Shown here: piece by piece, positions 7,236 through 14,170 of the stretch
Position numbering within the stretch: the stretch's first letter is position 1
Layout of the letters: every line of letters begins with the position of its first letter
Assembly: GCA_000433355.1 (NCBI GenBank)
Contig: FR893095.1
Span: 1 to 14,170, forward strand
From: Alistipes sp. CAG:435
GTDB lineage: Bacteria; Bacteroidota; Bacteroidia; Bacteroidales; UBA932
Direction of reading: 5' to 3'
DNA: 14,170 nucleotides
Made by a program: the position numbers and the translations under genes
Notes under the pieces: generated by a model
Told to the model about the DNA's origin: nothing
Database searches by the model: none
Seen by the model: the letters and a program-made list of their open reading frames with translations, nothing else

Positions 7236-8472
7236 ATCTCGAGTTCGCCTTGGCGGTGGCCTCAAGGTCGAGGGCCTCGGCGAGGATCAGGATCGGGTTC
7301 TTCACCTTGTAGTCGGTGGACATCTCGATCTGCCACTTGCAGGTCTCACACTCGCTGCAGACGAAATCAGGAGCGACGGCCTTGATCTGCTCGAAGACCG
7401 GACGACCGATCTCTTGTGAGTACTTGTAGTTCTCCTTCTTGAAGCCGTAAGTTCCTGCTATGCCGCAGCATCCGCTGTCCAGAACCGTGAACGACACACC
7501 CGGGATCATATTCATCAGTGCCTTTGTGAATATGCTCCAGCCGAGTTTCTCAACGTGGCAAGGAATATGATAGGCTATCCTCGCGCGGTAATCATCCTTG
7601 AACACCAGCTTTACCTTGCCGGAATCCACCAGCTCGAACAGGAACTTCTCCACAAGGGTGATGCTGTCACGGACTGAGGAATTATCCACGGAAAGCACGT
7701 CAGGATATTCATCCCTCATCGTGAACACGCAGGTGGAGGATGTAGCGACAATCGGCAGTCCGGCGGCCACAGCCTTCTCAAACTCAGCCACATTGTGCTT
7801 GGCATGCTTGGTCGCGCCGTTCCACATTCCATTTGAGATCATCGCCACGCCGCAGCACTTCTCGTCCATCAACTGAACTCCATAGCCGACGGCGTTCATC
7901 ACCGTCACGAAAGCCTTTCCGACCTCCGGCTGCTGAAACTCTGTCGAACAACCATGGAAGAAAGCGACCTGCCTTGAATATGCCTTCTGGGCGTCCTGTG
8001 CCTCTTTCCTGAACCAGGATTCAAAGCCGTGAGCCTTGTATTTCGGGAAAGTACGATGGCTGTCGATATGAAGGGTCGCGTCCATCACGGCCTTGACCGG
8101 CTTGGAAGCCACCATAAAGTTCACCACCGGAGCGAACGGACGCGCCATCCTGCCCATGAAATCCGTGCTGGCCAGAAGACGGTCTCGAAGCCCCGGAGTG
8201 GCGGTACTGAAACGGCGGCGGGCCGAATGGATCAGGTCAGCGATCTTAACGCCGGACGGACAGGCCACCTCACAGCGTTTGCAGTTCATGCAATATTTCA
8301 GGTTCTCATCGAAGAAGTACTTGTTCTTCAGACGAAGCCTCTCACCGTCAGGACCTGCCTGTTTAGGTCCCGGATACAACGGATTGACAGCCACTACCGG
8401 ACAGTAAGCGGTACAAATCGTACATTTGATGCACTGTTCGAAATTATTGAAACTTATGTTTTTCTCTTGCAT
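7234..8472 (-). CDS. glpC: Anaerobic glycerol-3-phosphate dehydrogenase subunit C (Fe-S, CCG domains)
   Basis: GlpC anchors the GlpAB dehydrogenase to the membrane and passes electrons to the menaquinone pool. The 412-residue protein has two N-terminal 4Fe-4S motifs, CIKCTICTAYC (Cys14, 17, 20, 24) and CMNCKRCEVAC (Cys61, 64, 67, 71). Between them is the GlpC-typical stretch NPLYPGPKQAGPDGERLR (30-47), very close to the E. coli protein. Two CCG cysteine-rich domains follow, with CCG at 206-208 and 335-337 and partner cysteines near 175, 305, 372, 375 and 378. There are no obvious transmembrane helices, as in other GlpC proteins. It is the last gene of the operon, 32 nt after glpB. Its stop codon lies inside the T-rich tail of the convergent rnpB gene, and I see no separate terminator for it. 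Confidence 0.96.
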   Translation of the reverse strand: MQEKNISFNNFEQCIKCTICTAYCPVVAVNPLYPGPKQAGPDGERLRLKNKYFFDENLKYCMNCKRCEVACPSGVKIADLIHSARRRFSTATPGLRDRLLASTDFMGRMARPFAPVVNFMVASKPVKAVMDATLHIDSHRTFPKYKAHGFESWFRKEAQDAQKAYSRQVAFFHGCSTEFQQPEVGKAFVTVMNAVGYGVQLMDEKCCGVAMISNGMWNGATKHAKHNVAEFEKAVAAGLPIVATSSTCVFTMRDEYPDVLSVDNSSVRDSITLVEKFLFELVDSGKVKLVFKDDYRARIAYHIPCHVEKLGWSIFTKALMNMIPGVSFTVLDSGCCGIAGTYGFKKENYKYSQEIGRPVFEQIKAVAPDFVCSECETCKWQIEMSTDYKVKNPILILAEALDLEATAKANSR

Positions 8473-8504
8473 ATCTCTTTCAATATCAAATGAATATGAT
8501 CGAC

Positions 8505-9764
8505 TTACTTACCAAGAATACTGTCCGCCGCGCTGAACGCTGTCATAATCGCCACGCCGGCTCCGCTGCCATCCGCGAGAGGATTGCAGCCTCCGACCTC
8601 GGAACCAACAACATAGAGGTTCGGGACAACCTTTCCGTCACGCAAAGGCTTGAAATCGCCGTTGGTCTTCACTCCGAAACCAGTGTAGTTCTGGCGGGCA
8701 AAAAACTTCTCATCGTACCAGTCTTTCCTCTCGGCGGGATAATCGACATCGAGTCCGAACACCGGTTCCTTAACTGCATCCGGAGAGGCTACCAATCCCT
8801 TACCGAAGAGGTTGCCGCTCGCGAGGACGAATGTGTCGGCCTCTATGCGCAGCTCGCCGAGATTGGCGGTTCTGATGCTTGCGACACGCTCTCCGTCAAA
8901 GGCAGCGTCAATAGCCTCGTCACCCATCAGGAATGTTCCACCGGCAGCCTCGAACGCTTTTTTGAGAAGTCTTTGCGTGCGGATTCCCGGCACGGAAGGA
9001 GGTGTCGTACCTACGAACACGACCTTGGCCGGAATCATTTCCTTGATCCACTGCATAATGACCGGTTCCTCAAAACCGAACACCTCCGGCAGGATGACAA
9101 CATCCTCACCGTTAAGAAGTTCCTGAACCTTGTGCGCAAAAGCCTTCCAACTGGATTCGTGGTTCATCACACGTGCGATGTTCACGGACCTCATCTCGGC
9201 CGGGTTCTTGCGGAGAAGCTCAACCTCGTCCAGTTTCACAGACTCGATGCGGCACTCTGTGCCTCTTTTCTCAAGGCCTTCGGCGATGAAACGTGTATTG
9301 AAATCCAAGAAGCCGGAGAAGTTCACTATCAGGGCCTTCTCTCCTATCTTCTCATCCTTTGATGCAAGAAGGGTAACGTCATCCATGGCGAGCCAGGCTG
9401 GTTTCAAAGTGCCGAGGGCGGTGATGCGGTAGCCGTTGTGGATCGTTTCGGTCGCTTCGACCGGGTGCAGCGCGACACCGCAATCCGAGAAAAATCCCGG
9501 AACAGAGGCGACATATTCAGAAAGTCTCTGCTTGCCAATCTTTGAATATGGGTGTTCGGAAGGAAGTGTCTCCACCGCAGACAATGGTTCCGCGACATCC
9601 GTTCCGTCAGGAAGTTTTCCAAGCAGACTGAAAGCGCCGGATGAAAAGTGGAGTGCGTTCTGCCCGGCGGACACCATCAGGCATTTCTTCCCCGCTTTCT
9701 GCAACTTGATTCCGCAGACAAGCGAAGAAAGTCCGCCACCTATAAGTACAATGTCAAATTTCAT
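8505..9764 (-). CDS. glpB: Anaerobic glycerol-3-phosphate dehydrogenase subunit B (flavoprotein)
   Basis: GlpB is the second subunit of the anaerobic sn-glycerol-3-phosphate dehydrogenase. Its 419 residues equal the length of the E. coli subunit. A Rossmann dinucleotide-binding motif, IGGGLSSLVCG, is at 8-18, followed by the GlpB-typical SSGAFSLLGKLPDG (41-54). The C-terminal flavin-binding segment has VGSEVGG (386-392) and PLADGSGAGVAI (394-405). The gene starts 12 nt after glpA and has the best Shine-Dalgarno sequence in the window, AGGAGGA, which overlaps the glpA stop codon. Position between glpA and glpC in the standard glpABC order supports the call strongly. Confidence 0.95.
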   Translation of the reverse strand: MKFDIVLIGGGLSSLVCGIKLQKAGKKCLMVSAGQNALHFSSGAFSLLGKLPDGTDVAEPLSAVETLPSEHPYSKIGKQRLSEYVASVPGFFSDCGVALHPVEATETIHNGYRITALGTLKPAWLAMDDVTLLASKDEKIGEKALIVNFSGFLDFNTRFIAEGLEKRGTECRIESVKLDEVELLRKNPAEMRSVNIARVMNHESSWKAFAHKVQELLNGEDVVILPEVFGFEEPVIMQWIKEMIPAKVVFVGTTPPSVPGIRTQRLLKKAFEAAGGTFLMGDEAIDAAFDGERVASIRTANLGELRIEADTFVLASGNLFGKGLVASPDAVKEPVFGLDVDYPAERKDWYDEKFFARQNYTGFGVKTNGDFKPLRDGKVVPNLYVVGSEVGGCNPLADGSGAGVAIMTAFSAADSILGK

Positions 9765-9771
9765 AATCTCT

Positions 9772-9778
9772 TCCTCCT
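9772..9778 (-). promoter_or_regulatory. Strong Shine-Dalgarno of glpB overlapping the glpA stop
   Basis: AGGAGGA ends 7 nt before the glpB ATG and uses bases of the glpA TAG. Most other starts here lack a recognisable Shine-Dalgarno sequence, as is usual in Bacteroidota, so this site stands out. It supports the chosen glpB start and suggests that glpB translation follows termination on glpA. Confidence 0.7.
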
Positions 9779-11378
9779 ATATTTCCTCACCAAGTCCCAT
9801 TACCTCTGAATATACCCACTGGGTATAGGCGCTTTCACGCAGCGTCTCCCCCCAGGCAACCGGATACATTCCTTTCCATCTCTCGTCCATAAAGTCCTTT
9901 AGATCAGCGCGTGCCTTGGCCGTGCATTTTCTGGCCTTGGCAAGGCGGCCGGCTGCCCTGCATGCGCAAAGCTCACCCTGACAGGTTCCCATTCCGAAAC
10001 GGGTCCTGCGCCTCAAATCGACAAGGTTGTTGACTTCAAGATTCTCGATGGCTGAATCAACCTCAGACACAGAGACTTCCTCACACTCGCAGACAAGACT
10101 GCCCTTCACGTCACCGTCAAAGTCGAGATTGGCAGCCTGAGTGCCGAAACGCCCGACGGACGCCTTCTGAACCATAGTCGGAACCTCCCAGATCTTCTTG
10201 GAGATCTCCTCGATTCCACCTGGTTCGGATCCCGGAAGCGGAGTGTCGGCGGTCACACACTTGGCATCCCGTCCGAGCTTCTTGCAGACAGCGTCAGCGG
10301 CCATCTCACCCATAAGCCTGTAAGTCATAAGCTTACCGCCGGTGATGCTGATGAAGCCCTTGATTCCGTCACGAGTCTCGTGATCCAGACAGACGATGCC
10401 TCGGCTGATGTTACGGCCGCTCGGATCATTGTCAGCCGAAACCAAAGGACGGACTCCGGCGTAAGCCCTCAGGACACGTGTCTCCGCCAGGCAAGGAGCC
10501 AGCTTGGCACCCTCGGTCAAAAGCAGATCCACCTCGTCTGGAGTCACCTTCAGATGATCGCATTCCTCGTACGGAACCCTTGTGGAAGTCGTACCGATAA
10601 CGCAGACCGTGTCTCCCGGCACAAGGATGTCAGCGTTGGCCGGCTTGCGGCAACGGTTGATAACCACGCTGTTGACCCTGTGCGCGAAAATCAGCAATGC
10701 CCCCTTTGCCGGGAACATACTTATGTTAGCCCCGGCCATCTGAGCGATGTGATGCCCCCAGATGCCGCCGGCGTTGACCGTCACTGGCGCGTAGTAGTCT
10801 GTCACGATCCCTGTGTGATGGTCAAGCACCTTCACGCCCTTGATCGTGTCCTGCTCCTTGATGAACTCTATGACTTCTGAATATACCAGGACCTTGGCTC
10901 CGTGAATCTTCGCGTCAAACACGTTCGAGGCGCAAAGACGGAACGGATCGACCGATCCGTCCGGAACCTTCACGGCTCCGATAAGCGACGGATTCACAGA
11001 CGGTTCCATCCTCTTGGCCTCCTCCGGATCAATCACTTCGGCGTTGATCCCGGCCGCAAGGCAAGCCTTCACGAAAGTGTCCTGATAGGCCAGATCATCC
11101 TCAGGAAGGGTTATGAACAATCCTGAGGTGTCATCCACGCAATGACGAGCGATCTTCTTCAGAATCATATTCTCTTTAATACACTCTGTCGCGGATTCCT
11201 GATCCGTGACAGCGTAGCGTGCACCGCTGTGAAGCAGTCCGTGGTTTCTTCCCGTCGCTCCTGTGGCTATGTCGAAACGCTCGATCAGCAAGACTCTCAA
11301 CCCCCTGAGGGCGCAGTCCCTTGCTGTTCCGGCTCCCGTAATGCCACCACCGACGATTATGACATCATATTCATTCAT
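9777..11378 (-). CDS. glpA: Anaerobic glycerol-3-phosphate dehydrogenase subunit A (FAD catalytic subunit)
   Basis: GlpA oxidises sn-glycerol-3-phosphate to dihydroxyacetone phosphate with FAD under anaerobic conditions. The 533-residue length is close to the E. coli subunit. The N-terminus has the FAD-binding motif IIVGGGITGAGTARDCALRG (7-26), then ERFDIATGATGRNHGLLHSG, typical of the GlpA/GlpD family. A BFD-like [2Fe-2S] domain near the C-terminus has Cys430, Cys432, Cys466 and Cys471 (CEC and GTCQGELC), which separates GlpA from aerobic GlpD. The ATG is 4 nt after the stop of the upstream lipoprotein gene, so translation is probably coupled. glpB and glpC follow directly. No glycerol facilitator or kinase gene lies in the window, so the source of glycerol-3-phosphate must be handled elsewhere. 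Confidence 0.97.
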   Translation of the reverse strand: MNEYDVIIVGGGITGAGTARDCALRGLRVLLIERFDIATGATGRNHGLLHSGARYAVTDQESATECIKENMILKKIARHCVDDTSGLFITLPEDDLAYQDTFVKACLAAGINAEVIDPEEAKRMEPSVNPSLIGAVKVPDGSVDPFRLCASNVFDAKIHGAKVLVYSEVIEFIKEQDTIKGVKVLDHHTGIVTDYYAPVTVNAGGIWGHHIAQMAGANISMFPAKGALLIFAHRVNSVVINRCRKPANADILVPGDTVCVIGTTSTRVPYEECDHLKVTPDEVDLLLTEGAKLAPCLAETRVLRAYAGVRPLVSADNDPSGRNISRGIVCLDHETRDGIKGFISITGGKLMTYRLMGEMAADAVCKKLGRDAKCVTADTPLPGSEPGGIEEISKKIWEVPTMVQKASVGRFGTQAANLDFDGDVKGSLVCECEEVSVSEVDSAIENLEVNNLVDLRRRTRFGMGTCQGELCACRAAGRLAKARKCTAKARADLKDFMDERWKGMYPVAWGETLRESAYTQWVYSEVMGLGEEI

Positions 11379-11382
11379 CTTA

Positions 11383-12330
11383 TTACAGTCCAGTATATTG
11401 GTTAATTTTCAATCTCAGTGTCTTGGACAGGCTCACAGGAGTGTAACTGTCCGAACGTTCAAGCCATTCCAACGCCAACGCGGGCTGACCGCACATAAAG
11501 CATCCAAGCGCGATGTTGTAGGCAGCGCAGGCCTTTTTCTCATCACTCCTGCAATTCAAAAGTGTGATCCACTGACTGATCGCCTCCTTCCATTTGTAGG
11601 AATATGCATATTCCGCACCCTTGTCCCAAGCGCTCTCAGAGCCATCATAATAAATGACGTGGAAATCATCCTGTTTCCATGTGGAAAGGAACGACGAGGC
11701 CGCGACATAGCCGGCGTTCTCAGCTCCGGGAGCGATGTCGCTCCAAACTTCCTTGATGATCTCGTCCTTGGATCTCTTGCCGTCGCTGTAAACCTCGACC
11801 TTGAAATTACGCCCTCCGGCGAAGCCGAAGACCCTGTCCTCCTTGTTCATGGAATCATAGACAAAAATCTTCGTGGTGAACGGGACAGAGGCGACCGAGA
11901 CGAAAGAAGAGTCCGTCGACACATTCATACCGGTGACTCTGACCGGATCCTTGACGGAAGGAATCCCAAGTTCGGGAGTGTCGATGACAAACACGACATC
12001 CTTTCCGGTCTCCAACACAAGGCTGACCAGAGAATCCTTGGAAGCATAGTCAACACCCTCCCCTCCTCGTGCGGTGAACAGTTCGACCTCACGGTTTCCA
12101 CCGAAATAATCCTCTTCCAGACGCGTCGCGAATCCACCCGCCGCGGAAGCGTTGAACGCCTCGCCACGAGGATTACCGTCAGTCAGATAGACGACAGCCA
12201 ACGACTTGCCGGCGAGATTGAGGCCGGACTTGGAAGGTCCTCGCATCTCGGGACTTACAACAAAGGCCTGAGGTGCGCATGACACCAGCGCGAAAAGCGC
12301 CGAGACAACCATCAATGAAGTTCTTTTCAT
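11383..12330 (-). CDS. DUF6340-like lipoprotein of unknown function
   Basis: This 315-residue protein begins with a clear lipoprotein signal, MKRTSLMVVSALFALVSC, with lipobox LVSC and lipidated Cys18, so it should sit in the inner or outer membrane facing the periplasm. The middle part (about 40-220) looks like a mixed alpha/beta domain. The end (about 246-297) resembles one TPR-like helical repeat pair, with KWKEAISQW and ALALEWLERS. The plan, including a YYDGSESAWDKGAEYA stretch before the helical part, resembles Bacteroidota DUF6340 lipoproteins; I base this on recall of the family, not a search. It lies 12 nt after rimO and 4 nt before glpA, inside the operon. No enzymatic motif is visible. 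Function is unknown, and a direct link to glycerol-3-phosphate use is only suggested by position. Confidence 0.8.
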   Translation of the reverse strand: MKRTSLMVVSALFALVSCAPQAFVVSPEMRGPSKSGLNLAGKSLAVVYLTDGNPRGEAFNASAAGGFATRLEEDYFGGNREVELFTARGGEGVDYASKDSLVSLVLETGKDVVFVIDTPELGIPSVKDPVRVTGMNVSTDSSFVSVASVPFTTKIFVYDSMNKEDRVFGFAGGRNFKVEVYSDGKRSKDEIIKEVWSDIAPGAENAGYVAASSFLSTWKQDDFHVIYYDGSESAWDKGAEYAYSYKWKEAISQWITLLNCRSDEKKACAAYNIALGCFMCGQPALALEWLERSDSYTPVSLSKTLRLKINQYTGL

Positions 12331-12342
12331 AATCTTTGAATA

Positions 12343-13647
12343 TTAAACCGGCTCAGCGATGAGATCGTACTCATCCGCGCCTGTAATCTTCACGTCAATG
12401 AACCTGCCACACAGTTCCTCGGCAGGCGTTCCTCCGAATTCCTGTCCCTCGTACCTGACGACAATCTCACCGTCAACCTCAGGACTTTCGTACTGGCTCC
12501 GGCAGATCAGCACACCGTCCGCATAGTCATCGACCATGACACGCTCGACGTTGCCGACCCTTGACTCGTTGAACGCCAATGAAATGCCGCTCTGTGTCTT
12601 CATCAGTTCCTCAAGTCTGCGCTCCTTTTCCTTCCTCGGCACGGAATCCCTATAGTTCTCCGCTCCGAAAGTGCCTTCCTCCTCTGAATATTTGAAAGCG
12701 CCCAACCGCTCGAACCTCGCCTCTCTGACAAAGTCCAGAAGTTCGGCGAACTCTTTCTTCCCTTCTCCGGGATGGCCGACAATCATGGTTGTCCTCAGAG
12801 CCACGCCAGGAACACGCTCGCGAAGCTTCCTCACCAAAGTCCTCGTCCACTCCCCGTCCACATGACGGTGCATCTTGTCCAGAACCTTGTCAGCGATGTG
12901 CTGTAGAGGAATATCCAAGTACTTGCAGACCTTAGGGTTGTCCGCCATCTCGTCAAGCACGTCCTCCGGGAAATCCGCAGGATAGGAATAATGTATTCTT
13001 ATCCATTCTATGCCATCGATTTCAGACAACTTGCGGAGAAGTTCAGCCAAAGCGCGGCGCTTGTACAGATCCAGTCCATAATAGGTCGTGTCCTGGGCGA
13101 TCAGGATCAATTCCTTGACTCCATCCCTCGCCAACGCCTCGGCCTCGGCCACAAGGCTCTCCATCGGAACGGATCTGTGCGCTCCCCTGATGAACGGAAT
13201 GGCACAGTAGGAGCACCTTCTGTCACAGCCCTCGGAGATTTTCAGGTACGCATAGGCGCGGTTATCCGTCCTGAGTCTCGCCGGATTTTTGGCCGGCACG
13301 CACCCCAAAGCCTTGACAATCGGATCCAAGTCACGAGCCCCGAACCAGAAATCCACTTCCGGAATCAATTCCGGCATCTGGGACATGTACCTCTGCGAAA
13401 GACATCCGAAAACCATCAGTCTTCCTACCTCGCCCGACTTCTTGCGCTCGGCGGCGGAGAGGATGGTCTGGATGGACTCCTCCTTCGCGTCGCCGATGAA
13501 TCCGCAGGTGTTGATGAGAAGCACATCGACAGGACAGATCTCATTCTCAGGCACAATCCGCCACGTGTCCTTGACCTGAGAAAGAAGATGTTCCGTGTCA
13601 ACCGTGTTCTTGGAACAGCCTAATGTTATGACTTGCAGGGATTTCAC
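12343..13647 (-). CDS. rimO: Ribosomal protein S12 methylthiotransferase RimO
   Basis: RimO is a radical-SAM enzyme that adds a methylthio group to the conserved aspartate of ribosomal protein S12. The 434-residue protein has the N-terminal UPF0004 domain with cluster ligands Cys11 (LGCSKNTVDTE), Cys48 (NTCGF) and Cys82 (FGCLSQRY). The radical-SAM motif CDRRCSYC supplies Cys141, Cys145 and Cys148, and a C-terminal TRAM domain covers about 370-432. LGCSKNTVDTE and the short TRAM end favour RimO over the tRNA enzyme MiaB. The start is GTG at 13647, overlapping the stop of the upstream gene by one base (TAGTG), which points to termination-reinitiation. No nearer ATG would keep the conserved N-terminus. 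The next gene starts 12 nt after its stop. Confidence 0.95.
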   Translation of the reverse strand: MKSLQVITLGCSKNTVDTEHLLSQVKDTWRIVPENEICPVDVLLINTCGFIGDAKEESIQTILSAAERKKSGEVGRLMVFGCLSQRYMSQMPELIPEVDFWFGARDLDPIVKALGCVPAKNPARLRTDNRAYAYLKISEGCDRRCSYCAIPFIRGAHRSVPMESLVAEAEALARDGVKELILIAQDTTYYGLDLYKRRALAELLRKLSEIDGIEWIRIHYSYPADFPEDVLDEMADNPKVCKYLDIPLQHIADKVLDKMHRHVDGEWTRTLVRKLRERVPGVALRTTMIVGHPGEGKKEFAELLDFVREARFERLGAFKYSEEEGTFGAENYRDSVPRKEKERRLEELMKTQSGISLAFNESRVGNVERVMVDDYADGVLICRSQYESPEVDGEIVVRYEGQEFGGTPAEELCGRFIDVKITGADEYDLIAEPV

Positions 13648-14111
13648 TACTCGTTAGCCTTATCCTCTTCCTTAGCGTCCTCCGCAGCTGCCTCTTCATG
13701 TGAAGCCTCTTCCTCAGGATCGACGAAATCAAAGGAAGCATATTTCTTGATGTCTCCGTACCAGTCAACAACCTTCTTCATGTGTGACACATAGAAACGG
13801 TCCGCGTCATAATCAGGAACCGCCTTGGCGAAAAGTGCCTTCAACTCTTCCGGAGCGGCCTTTGACGACGGAGCGTCAGCGTCCCCGAGGACCTCGCGCA
13901 TCTTCAGGAACACTTCCTGAAGCTTGATCTCACCCTCTGTGGTATAGATTGAAATGTCAGCCAAAGTGGTGATGCGGCTCTTCGAGTCGGCCAGAGTCCT
14001 TTTCTTATCGGCAAGGGACTCGATGATGACACCATTACGCGCCTGGGCGACATACTCGAACAGGCCATGCTGGCCTGAGATTGAAAGAATTTTTGCAAGA
14101 TCTGTTTTCAT
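13647..14111 (-). CDS. DUF5606-family protein
   Basis: This 154-residue cytoplasmic protein resembles the Bacteroidota-specific DUF5606 family. The first part (about 1-75) has the family-like pattern LAKILSISGQHGLFEYVAQ, then GVIIESLADKKRTLADSKSR and ADISIYTTEGEIKLQEVF. The middle (85-125) is predicted helical and contains DADRFYVSHMKKVVDWY. The tail (about 129-154) is strongly acidic, rich in Glu, Ala and Asp, and probably disordered. There is no signal peptide or membrane segment. The function of the family is not known to me. It is the first gene of the six-gene unit and overlaps rimO by one base. The ATG follows an AT-rich stretch with a near-consensus promoter box only 8 nt upstream. The family assignment is from recalled pattern, not a search. 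Confidence 0.8.
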   Translation of the reverse strand: MKTDLAKILSISGQHGLFEYVAQARNGVIIESLADKKRTLADSKSRITTLADISIYTTEGEIKLQEVFLKMREVLGDADAPSSKAAPEELKALFAKAVPDYDADRFYVSHMKKVVDWYGDIKKYASFDFVDPEEEASHEEAAAEDAKEEDKANE

Positions 14112-14118
14112 GTTCGGA

Positions 14119-14126
14119 TAAAAATA
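14119..14126 (-). promoter_or_regulatory. Possible -7 box of the DUF5606-rimO-glp operon
   Basis: TATTTTTA on the minus strand matches TAnnTTTG at all but the last base. If used, transcription would start within a few nt of the ATG at 14111, giving an almost leaderless message. No TTTG is seen at -33. Another promoter further upstream, outside the window, is possible. Confidence 0.25.
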
Positions 14127-14170
14127 ACTTAGTAAATGTTAAAAAATAACCTGCTTCATTTTGGGGGCTC

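Larger units (their letters stand above)
50..12914. repeat. Dispersed over-represented hexamer GAATAT/ATATTC
   Basis: By hand count the hexamer occurs 37 times. GAATAT on plus starts at 506, 1911, 1936, 2024, 4182, 4974, 5071, 7528, 7563, 7976, 8492, 9544, 9808, 10879, 11600, 12338, 12686 and 12909. ATATTC on plus starts at 50, 342, 522, 1332, 1692, 3797, 4978, 5075, 5607, 5711, 5946, 5993, 6749, 7508, 7705, 9513, 11167, 11367 and 11608. A random sequence of this size and balanced composition would give about seven. The preceding base is mostly T or G, and the following base is often G or A. Three sites form nested palindromes (4974-4983, 5071-5080, 11600-11613). The role is unknown. Confidence 0.5.

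Noticed and set aside
6741..7265. Several short open frames on both strands across the RNase P RNA region
   Set aside because: The conserved RNase P RNA core and P1 pairing explain this stretch, and the predicted peptides are unlike any protein.
11263..12282. Plus-strand open frame of 339 codons opposite the lipoprotein and the glpA start
   Set aside because: It is antisense to two better-supported genes, and its translation has no recognisable features.
1..14170. CRISPR arrays, insertion sequences, tRNA genes, phage or toxin-antitoxin genes
   Set aside because: I saw no direct-repeat arrays, transposase-like genes, terminal inverted repeats, cloverleaf sequences or paired small toxin genes.

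Overview
The window looks like chromosomal DNA from a Bacteroidales member (phylum Bacteroidota), probably a gut-type genome with roughly balanced base composition. The signs are a TonB-dependent receptor under a TPP riboswitch, DUF5606-type and DUF6340-like proteins, promoter boxes of the TAnnTTTG type, and mostly weak or absent Shine-Dalgarno sequences. I cannot fix the genus. There is no sign of phage, insertion sequences, CRISPR or plasmid functions; this is a housekeeping and nutrient-acquisition region. Every recognised protein gene is on the minus strand, and the RNase P RNA gene is the only one on the plus strand.

Layout from right to left, the direction of transcription. A tightly packed six-gene unit runs from 14111 to 7234: a DUF5606-family protein, rimO (GTG start overlapping the previous stop), a DUF6340-like lipoprotein, then glpA, glpB and glpC, encoding anaerobic glycerol-3-phosphate dehydrogenase. 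Gaps are between a 1-nt overlap and 32 nt. glpC converges on the RNase P RNA gene rnpB (6907-7223, plus strand), with about 10 nt between them. rnpB is divergent from pyrG (CTP synthase), which is followed after 42 nt by a lipoprotein-like glutaminyl-peptide cyclotransferase. A TPP riboswitch begins about a dozen nt after that stop codon and leads into a TonB-dependent receptor, probably the outer-membrane thiamine receptor. The receptor gene ends in a good intrinsic terminator. A gap of about 560 nt holds a possible small Cys-rich ORF and the promoter of the last gene, a CNNM/DUF21-CBS membrane protein.

Functionally, the GlpABC complex oxidises glycerol-3-phosphate and feeds electrons to the quinone pool; its co-transcription with RimO (ribosomal protein S12 modification) and two lineage-specific proteins looks like Bacteroidota gene packing rather than one pathway. 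The receptor and riboswitch form a thiamine-scavenging unit without the inner-membrane transporter or kinase that often accompany it.

The most unusual signal is not a gene. The hexamer GAATAT/ATATTC occurs 37 times (18 on plus, 19 on minus), about five times the expectation for a random sequence of this size. It occurs in several reading frames and in spacers. Its meaning is unknown.
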